Below are positions 8,191 through 11,013 of a DNA stretch of 11,013 nt, piece by piece. Every line of letters begins with the position of its first letter. The first letter of the stretch is position 1. The DNA is taken from assembly GCA_045594105.1 (NCBI GenBank), contig JAZNXY010000082.1, positions 1 to 11,013 of the forward strand. Reading direction: 5' to 3'. Under the pieces are notes generated by a model. The model was not told the origin of the DNA, searched no databases, and was given only the letters and a program-made list of their open reading frames with translations. The translations under genes and the position numbers were made by a program. Source of the stretch: URNF01 sp045594105 (GTDB lineage: Bacteria > Bacillota > Clostridia > Oscillospirales > Acutalibacteraceae).

Positions 8191-8599
8191 GTTTTGCATT
8201 CAGTCGATTGCGTGTGGCACGTATACAGAGAAATACCGTTATCCAGATGATACAATAGCTTACTAAGAAGATGCCTGTAAAAATGGCAAGCACCATGGGT
8301 TCAAACGGAATCCAGGTGTTTAAGATGTAGCAAAGGGAATAGGAGATGTACAGCAGACCGAAATGGCAGCCGAGGGATTTTGCTATCGGCCAATGCTCAA
8401 TTTGGTTAAACACACTGACGCCCGCTTGTATAAAGGCGAGCAGGTAGGTGGAAACGACGGCGGCAAGCACTTGACCACCTGTGAGCGAAAAGGAGGGTAT
8501 GGTGAGAGAAAGAATAAAAAAGACGACAGCAGCAACAATGGGGCCAAATCCACCGAACATAAGGCCACGATGTAAAAATGCTTTTAAGTATTTGCTCAT
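8186..8599 (-). CDS. DUF3021 family four-helix membrane protein
   Basis: A 137-residue integral membrane protein with four predicted helices (about 13-33, 40-62, 74-94 and 100-125) and a basic C-terminal tail (RATRNRLNAKL). Its size, topology and position directly after a small LytTR regulator match the DUF3021 family, which is commonly paired with LytTR proteins in Firmicutes. In characterised LytTR regulator/membrane-inhibitor pairs of streptococci the membrane protein restrains the regulator; a similar role here is inference. The ATG lies one base after the LytTR stop, so the two are translated from one transcript. The ribosome site (AAAGG or TAGG in the last codons of the LytTR gene) is modest, consistent with coupling. 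It is the last gene before the shared terminator. Confidence 0.82.
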   Translation of the reverse strand: MSKYLKAFLHRGLMFGGFGPIVAAVVFFILSLTIPSFSLTGGQVLAAVVSTYLLAFIQAGVSVFNQIEHWPIAKSLGCHFGLLYISYSLCYILNTWIPFEPMVLAIFTGIFLVSYCIIWITVFLCIRATRNRLNAKL

Positions 8600-8600
8600 A

Positions 8601-9032
8601 TTAAAGACCTAACCTTTCTTTGACAGATTTCAGTTGCCTTCTGGATACATAATCCTCGTATCCGTTTTGGAATGTTACGCGTAAAGCACCTCCGAAGGTT
8701 GCATCGAATCGTTTGATTTTTCGGATATTGGCAATGCAGGATTGATTAATTTTCACAAAGCTGTCGGGAAGTGTGCGTTCCACCTGGTATAACCGTGCCC
8801 GCACGGTGTAAGTGCCTGTTTCGGTGACGGCGACCACCTTGTTGTTCTGTACGGTCAAGCAGAAAACGTCGGTGGGCTTCAGCGGAATAGCCGCACGGTC
8901 TTGGTTGTAGCCAATCAACGAAAAATCGTTTGCCGCCAATTGTTTGATTTCTTCGATTAACGGTGTGTGCTTGTGTGCGTAAATACAGACTTCTTCTTCA
9001 CGTTCATCGGTGATAATAACGGTGCATTTCAA
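8601..9032 (-). CDS. Small LytTR-domain transcriptional regulator
   Basis: A 143-residue DNA-binding protein. Residues about 45-143 form a LytTR domain: a segment that begins RAAIPLKPTDVFCLTVQNNKV, RARLYQVERTLPDSFVKINQSCIANIRKIKRF, then FQNGYEDYVSRRQLKSVKERLGL. The first 40 residues are a short mixed segment, not a phosphoreceiver domain, so it is the stand-alone type seen with DUF3021 partners rather than a two-component response regulator. The start is TTG at 9032: AAAGGAG lies eight bases upstream and gives the family-like N-terminus MKCTVIITDE. The frame stays open to 9131, but the promoter at 9055-9083 lies inside that extension, so those upstream codons are not used. It heads an operon with DUF3021. 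A direct repeat just upstream of the promoter suggests autoregulation. Its wider target genes are unknown. Confidence 0.9.
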   Translation of the reverse strand: MKCTVIITDEREEEVCIYAHKHTPLIEEIKQLAANDFSLIGYNQDRAAIPLKPTDVFCLTVQNNKVVAVTETGTYTVRARLYQVERTLPDSFVKINQSCIANIRKIKRFDATFGGALRVTFQNGYEDYVSRRQLKSVKERLGL

Positions 9033-9040
9033 ATCCTCAT

Positions 9041-9047
9041 CTCCTTT
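9041..9047 (-). promoter_or_regulatory. Ribosome binding site deciding the TTG start of the LytTR gene
   Basis: AAAGGAG on the minus strand lies eight bases before TTG at 9032. It falls almost at the predicted 5' end of the transcript, so the leader is only about 16 bases. Confidence 0.7.
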
Positions 9048-9054
9048 CGTGAGT

Positions 9055-9083
9055 AGTGTAACATCGTTGATTTTACTTTGCAA
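9055..9083 (-). promoter_or_regulatory. Promoter of the LytTR-DUF3021 operon
   Basis: TTGCAA (9078-9083) and TACACT (9055-9060) are 17 bases apart on the minus strand, and a TGT precedes the -10, giving an extended -10. Transcription would start near 9048. Confidence 0.75.
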
Positions 9084-9092
9084 TAAAATATG

Positions 9093-9122
9093 GGCAAGCG
9101 GCAGAAATCCTCTTGTAAGCGG
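9093..9122 (-). promoter_or_regulatory. Direct repeat, candidate LytTR binding site
   Basis: On the minus strand CCGCTTACA (9114-9122) and CCGCTTGCC (9093-9101) lie 21 bases apart start to start, two helical turns, with a 12-base spacer. The proximal half ends nine bases upstream of the -35. LytTR proteins such as AgrA and ComE bind paired nine-base direct repeats with about this spacing at activator positions. The sequence and spacing are seen; the binding is inferred. Confidence 0.45.
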
Positions 9123-9181
9123 GATGTACAAAATACGTGGAGGCGGTGGTGCACATGGACATAGTATGTGCTTCGTACTAC

Positions 9182-9217
9182 AAAAAAGAGGATACCCAAA
9201 AGGGTATCCTCTTTTTT
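9182..9217 (-). terminator. Terminator after the tRNA-Ser(GCT)/tRNA-Ser(TGA) unit
   Basis: GAGGATACCC and GGGTATCCTC form a perfect ten-base-pair stem with an AAAA loop. It has A and T runs on both sides and begins just after the encoded CCA of tRNA-Ser(GCT). It can also stop plus-strand transcription. Confidence 0.9.
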
Positions 9218-9308
9218 TGGCGGAGAAGGAGGGACTCGAACCCTCGCGCCGGTTACCCGACCTACGCCCTTAGCAGGGGCGCCTCGTCACCAACTTGAGT
9301 ACTTCTCC
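9218..9308 (-). tRNA. tRNA-Ser(GCT)
   Basis: A class II tRNA on the minus strand with the acceptor GGAGAAG pairing CTTCTCC, discriminator G and encoded CCA. The anticodon loop CTGCTAA carries GCT, reading AGC and AGU serine codons. It has a long variable arm containing GTCGGGTAACCGGC and the T arm GAGGG-TTCGAGT-CCCTC. It lies 59 bases downstream of tRNA-Ser(TGA) and is probably cotranscribed with it. Confidence 0.97.
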
Positions 9309-9367
9309 GTATATTGCAAAAACAGGTGCAGTGATCAGCTGTTTCGCATATTCTTTTTTTAGAAAGA

Positions 9368-9456
9368 TGGCGGAGAGAGTGGGATTCGAACCCACGGCTC
9401 CTTTCAGAGTCACTGGTTTTCAAGACCAGCTCCTTAAACCGCTCGGACATCTCTCC
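9368..9456 (-). tRNA. tRNA-Ser(TGA)
   Basis: A class II tRNA on the minus strand with acceptor GGAGAGA pairing TCTCTCC, discriminator G and encoded CCA. The anticodon stem-loop CTGGT-CTTGAAA-ACCAG gives anticodon TGA, reading UCA and other UCN codons. The T arm is GTGGG-TTCGAAT-CCCAC. A strong promoter lies directly upstream. Confidence 0.97.
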
Positions 9457-9473
9457 GGATAGGCAACGGCAAT

Positions 9474-9502
9474 ATATTATCACGGTTTTCTCCTTTTGTC
9501 AA
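9474..9502 (-). promoter_or_regulatory. Strong promoter of the minus-strand serine tRNA pair
   Basis: Consensus TTGACA (9497-9502) and TAATAT (9474-9479) are 17 bases apart on the minus strand, with TGA making an extended -10. Transcription would start about ten bases before tRNA-Ser(TGA). Confidence 0.85.
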
Positions 9503-9543
9503 GATAACCTTCTGAAAAATTAAAATTATTTTGCTTTTTTCTA

Positions 9544-9572
9544 TTGACTTTTTCCGCTGTTTTCATTATAAT
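9544..9572 (+). promoter_or_regulatory. Strong promoter of tRNA-Ser(GGA)
   Basis: TTGACT (9544-9549) and a perfect TATAAT (9567-9572) are 17 bases apart. The start would fall near 9579, about 18 bases before the tRNA. It is divergent from the minus-strand tRNA promoter, 41 bases away. Confidence 0.9.
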
Positions 9573-9596
9573 AACCTAGCGCTTGAAAAATGACAC

Positions 9597-9688
9597 GGAG
9601 AGATGGCTGAGCTGGCCTAAGGCGCACGATTGGAAATCGTGTAAGCGTTAATAGCGCTTCGAGGGTTCGAATCCCTCTCTCTCCGCCA
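9597..9688 (+). tRNA. tRNA-Ser(GGA)
   Basis: A class II tRNA with acceptor GGAGAGA pairing TCTCTCC, discriminator G and encoded CCA. The anticodon stem-loop ACGAT-TGGAAAT-CGT region carries GGA, reading UCC and UCU. The variable arm AAGCGTTAATAGCGCTT is long, as expected for serine. It shares its acceptor stem with tRNA-Ser(TGA) on the other strand, and its last 17 bases plus the next A are repeated at 9842-9859. Confidence 0.97.
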
Positions 9689-9689
9689 A
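9672..9689 (+). repeat. tRNA-Ser 3'-end repeat, copy 1 (inside tRNA-Ser(GGA))
   Basis: TCCCTCTCTCTCCGCCAA spans the end of the T stem, the 3' acceptor strand, CCA and one further base. An identical 18-base copy lies 170 bases downstream. A tRNA 3' end is the usual attB site of tyrosine-integrase elements. Confidence 0.75.
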
Positions 9690-9693
9690 CAAG

Positions 9694-9727
9694 AAAGAGG
9701 ATGCCCATTTTGGGTATCCTCTTTTTT
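9694..9727 (+). terminator. Terminator after tRNA-Ser(GGA)
   Basis: GAGGATGCCC pairs with GGGTATCCTC through one G-U pair, loop ATTTT, followed by a T run. The stem is nearly the same as the terminator at 9182-9217. Confidence 0.9.
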
Positions 9728-9841
9728 GTTTTCGTAGATGCTGAAGTGGATTCGAACAGTAATTACCGCGTATAACGCGGCAATACAGGTTTTGCCCGTA
9801 TGCACTACCGCATTTTTTACACTTCACGGCAAAACCACGAT
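9728..9841. other. Non-coding spacer with inverted repeats between the two tRNA 3' ends
   Basis: No convincing gene is seen. The stretch holds a short hairpin CCGCGT-ATA-ACGCGG (9767-9781 region) and a longer inverted repeat, GGTTTTGCC-C-GT (9788-9799) with ACGGCAAAACC (9826-9836) around a 26-base loop. A T-loop-like GGATTCGAAC at about 9748-9757 lacks a pairing stem, so it is not a tRNA. Confidence 0.5.
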
Positions 9842-9859
9842 TCCCTCTCTCTCCGCCAA
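9842..9859 (+). repeat. tRNA-Ser 3'-end repeat, copy 2 (orphan)
   Basis: An exact copy of the 18 bases at 9672-9689, with no tRNA body upstream of it and a rho-independent terminator directly downstream. It looks like either an attachment-site scar or the remnant of a duplicated tRNA-Ser gene. Confidence 0.7.
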
Positions 9860-9860
9860 A

Positions 9861-9901
9861 AGGAACAGCACCCCATTTGGGGTGCTGTTCCTTTTTTTTT
9901 T
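9861..9901 (+). terminator. Strong terminator after the orphan tRNA 3' end
   Basis: AGGAACAGCACCCC and GGGGTGCTGTTCCT form a perfect 14-base-pair stem with loop ATTT, followed by ten T residues. It has no evident intact gene of its own on the plus strand. On the minus strand it lies just beyond the small membrane protein gene but has only a short T run, so it is mainly a plus-strand terminator. Confidence 0.88.
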
Positions 9902-9912
9902 ACATCCGCCTG

Positions 9913-10320
9913 TCAATCACCACAAAACAGGCATCTTACGACGCAGGTGGTCGCAGTGAGTGCCAAAGAAAAGAAGAACAGCAATAGGCCGGCAAACACG
10001 GCACCAATAATACTGGTGGCAGCAAAGCCGATTGCCAACAGAATGAGGGATACGAGCACACTGCCGAGAATACCGACAAGTTGTGCCCGCAGTGCGGAAC
10101 ACAGACAAATATTACAGCTTTCCTTCTTGGTGAGTGCTGCGGCAAGCAGGGTGGTCGCCAAGAGCAATACGGCAATTGCAAACACCGACTGGATAAAAAG
10201 CGGTGCAACCGTAATAACAGCAGTAATTCGCAAAAATGCCGTTACCACACCAATTACCGCACTGACAACTACCGCAAGTGCGGAGCATGTCCAGCTGTTG
10301 TTACAACCAAATACAGCCAA
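9913..10320 (-). CDS. Small cysteine-rich four-helix membrane protein, unknown function
   Basis: A 135-residue hydrophobic protein. Predicted membrane segments are about 13-29, 40-62, 80-100 and 103-125. It has eight cysteines: Cys6 and Cys12 at the N-terminus, Cys69, Cys72 and Cys74 in the loop between helices 2 and 3, and Cys126, Cys130 and Cys133 at the C-terminus. With four helices these three sites lie on the same side. Lys65, Lys66, Arg78 and Arg129 beside them suggest the cytoplasmic side by the positive-inside rule. The start is TTG at 10320, eight bases after AGGAGGTGA; a GTG at 10329 overlaps that ribosome site and is rejected. I recall similar unnamed proteins in Clostridia but cannot assign a function. 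It is unlinked to neighbours: the tRNA region lies downstream and citrate synthase upstream with a hairpin between. Metal or redox binding is inference. Confidence 0.75.
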   Translation of the reverse strand: MAVFGCNNSWTCSALAVVVSAVIGVVTAFLRITAVITVAPLFIQSVFAIAVLLLATTLLAAALTKKESCNICLCSALRAQLVGILGSVLVSLILLAIGFAATSIIGAVFAGLLLFFFSLALTATTCVVRCLFCGD

Positions 10321-10325
10321 AAAAA

Positions 10326-10334
10326 TCACCTCCT
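10326..10334 (-). promoter_or_regulatory. Near-perfect ribosome binding site of the small membrane protein
   Basis: AGGAGGTGA on the minus strand is fully complementary to the 16S rRNA tail and lies eight bases (from AGGAGG) before TTG at 10320. It rules out the GTG start that it contains. Confidence 0.8.
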
Positions 10335-10458
10335 ATACCACATAATATGCAAGTACGGGAGGTGGAGTTATCAAAAGGTGTGTCAAGGTGATTTGCTTTA
10401 CTTATATTTCATCTAATGCGATTTTCATAATACCGCGGCGTTGTAAGCAGACGGATGG

Positions 10459-10470
10459 TACATATATGTA
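10459..10470. repeat. 12-bp perfect palindrome TACATATATGTA
   Basis: A self-complementary AT-rich site between the citrate synthase hairpin and the membrane protein gene. It could be a regulator site or chance; nothing else supports a role. Confidence 0.2.
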
Positions 10471-10477
10471 TAAAGCG

Positions 10478-10513
10478 AAAGCACGACATTTTCAAATGAA
10501 AACGTCGTGCTTT
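10478..10513. terminator. Hairpin terminator after citrate synthase
   Basis: AAAGCACGACATTTTC and GAAAACGTCGTGCTTT form a 16-base stem with one mismatch on the plus strand, which becomes a G-U pair on the minus strand. It starts directly after the citrate synthase stop. The long T run is on the plus-strand side and the minus-strand T run is short, so it may be stronger against plus-strand transcription. Confidence 0.65.
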
Positions 10514-10515
10514 TT

Positions 10516-11013
10516 TTACTGCCTTTCATCCATCGGCGTATAGGGGACGAAGTCCTTAACGTTAATGTACGCAGGACGGATGATTTTGCCCGCATTTTGT
10601 ATTTCTTCAATACGGTGGGCGCTCCAGCCTGCAATACGTGCAACCGCGAAAATCGGGGTGTACAGTTCAAGCGGCAGATCCAGCATTCTGTAAATCATAC
10701 CCGAGAAGAAGTCGACGTTCGGGCTGACACCTTTGTACATTTTGCGTTTTTCGGCGATGAGTGCAGGGGCAAGTTCTGCTACTGTCTCATACAGCGCATA
10801 TTCGTCTTCCCGTCCCTTCTCCACCGACAATGCTTTTGCAAATCCCATCAAGATTTCGGCACGGGGGTCGGACAGCGAGTATACCGCGTGCCCCATACCG
10901 TAAATGAGACCTGCTTTGTCAAATGCGTCTTTATCCAAAAGGTGGGTGAGATACCCCTTAACCGCTTCCCTGTCAGTGGTGTCGATATTGGCTTTCATAT
11001 CGTCAAACATCTG
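10516..11013 (-). CDS. gltA: Citrate synthase, C-terminal part (5' end beyond window)
   Basis: Si-type citrate synthase, which condenses oxaloacetate and acetyl-CoA to citrate in the cytoplasm. Only the last 165 codons are here; the frame is open through the right edge, so the true start lies outside. Motifs are GLIYGMGHAVYSLSDPRA, with the catalytic histidine codon at 10888-10890, NVDFFSG, with the catalytic aspartate codon at 10711-10713, and the C-terminal PIFAVARIAGWSAHRIEE and IIRPAY. The remaining active-site histidine is in the missing part. The form GMGHAVYSLSDPRA is typical of clostridial enzymes. In Clostridia this enzyme usually feeds glutamate synthesis through a partial TCA branch. 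Nothing looks broken. Confidence 0.95.
   Translation of the reverse strand, partial: QMFDDMKANIDTTDREAVKGYLTHLLDKDAFDKAGLIYGMGHAVYSLSDPRAEILMGFAKALSVEKGREDEYALYETVAELAPALIAEKRKMYKGVSPNVDFFSGMIYRMLDLPLELYTPIFAVARIAGWSAHRIEEIQNAGKIIRPAYINVKDFVPYTPMDERQ

Noticed and set aside
9033..9131. Longer N-terminus for the LytTR protein
   Set aside because: The region contains the promoter and the candidate operator, and the TTG at 9032 has a strong ribosome site.
9151..9180. Small inverted repeats GCACAT/ATGTGC and TAGTA/TACTA upstream of the LytTR gene
   Set aside because: They are short, overlap each other, and lie too far from the promoter to support a regulatory call.
9742..9776. T-loop-like GGATTCGAAC as part of a minus-strand tRNA
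   Set aside because: Only one base pair of the T stem can form and no anticodon arm or acceptor stem is found.
9767..9836. Inverted repeats in the tRNA spacer as an integron attC site or a structured RNA
   Set aside because: No attC core sites or integrase are present, and the stems are short with a long loop. Chance or scar structure is simpler.
9738..9959. Open frames on the plus strand around 9738-10345
   Set aside because: They cross a strong terminator and the tRNA 3' repeat, have no ribosome site, and the longer ones are antisense to the membrane protein gene.
10352..10386. TTGACA (10381-10386) or TTGATA (10369-10374) as minus-strand promoter of the membrane protein gene
   Set aside because: No good -10 lies at 16-18 bases from either. 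A TATTAT at 10342-10347 is too far away to pair with confidence.

Overview
The window looks like chromosomal DNA from an anaerobic Firmicute of class Clostridia, probably a gut-type member near the Oscillospiraceae. This rests on strong AGGAGG-type ribosome binding sites, sigma-A promoters, many TTG starts, tRNA genes with encoded CCA ends, and family content typical of that class (TlyA with a DUF2156 protein, a LytTR/DUF3021 pair, GlgP). The taxonomic call is an inference. There is no phage, transposon, CRISPR array or defence locus in the window.

Layout. (1) 1-4000: a plus-strand carbohydrate operon. It holds a GH31 glycosidase gene split by one in-frame TAG, then a translationally coupled GH2-like gene whose catalytic acid/base motif is not visible. 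A 15-bp dyad sits upstream and may be an operator. (2) 4000-5701: a minus-strand operon of a DUF2156 protein and the rRNA methyltransferase TlyA. It converges on region 1 through a shared bidirectional terminator. (3) 5830-8183: glycogen/maltodextrin phosphorylase, alone on the plus strand, divergent from region 2 and closed by another bidirectional terminator. (4) 8186-9122: a minus-strand LytTR regulator and DUF3021 membrane protein. A good promoter precedes them, with a 21-bp-spaced direct repeat just upstream. (5) 9182-9901: a serine tRNA island. tRNA-Ser(GCT) and tRNA-Ser(TGA) lie on the minus strand and tRNA-Ser(GGA) on the plus strand, followed by an 18-bp copy of a tRNA-Ser 3' end and its own terminator. 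(6) 9913-10320: a small cysteine-rich membrane protein, minus strand. (7) 10478-11013: the C-terminal part of citrate synthase, minus strand, running off the window.

Working together. The GH31/GH2 pair and GlgP suggest use of oligosaccharides and stored alpha-glucan. No transporter or dedicated regulator for them lies in the window. The LytTR/DUF3021 pair looks like a self-contained autoregulated module. The rest is housekeeping. The most useful leads are the single nonsense codon in GH31, the degenerate GH2 partner, the LytTR operator candidate, the membrane protein with all eight cysteines predicted on one face, and the tRNA 3'-end duplication. I found no clearly new multi-gene system.
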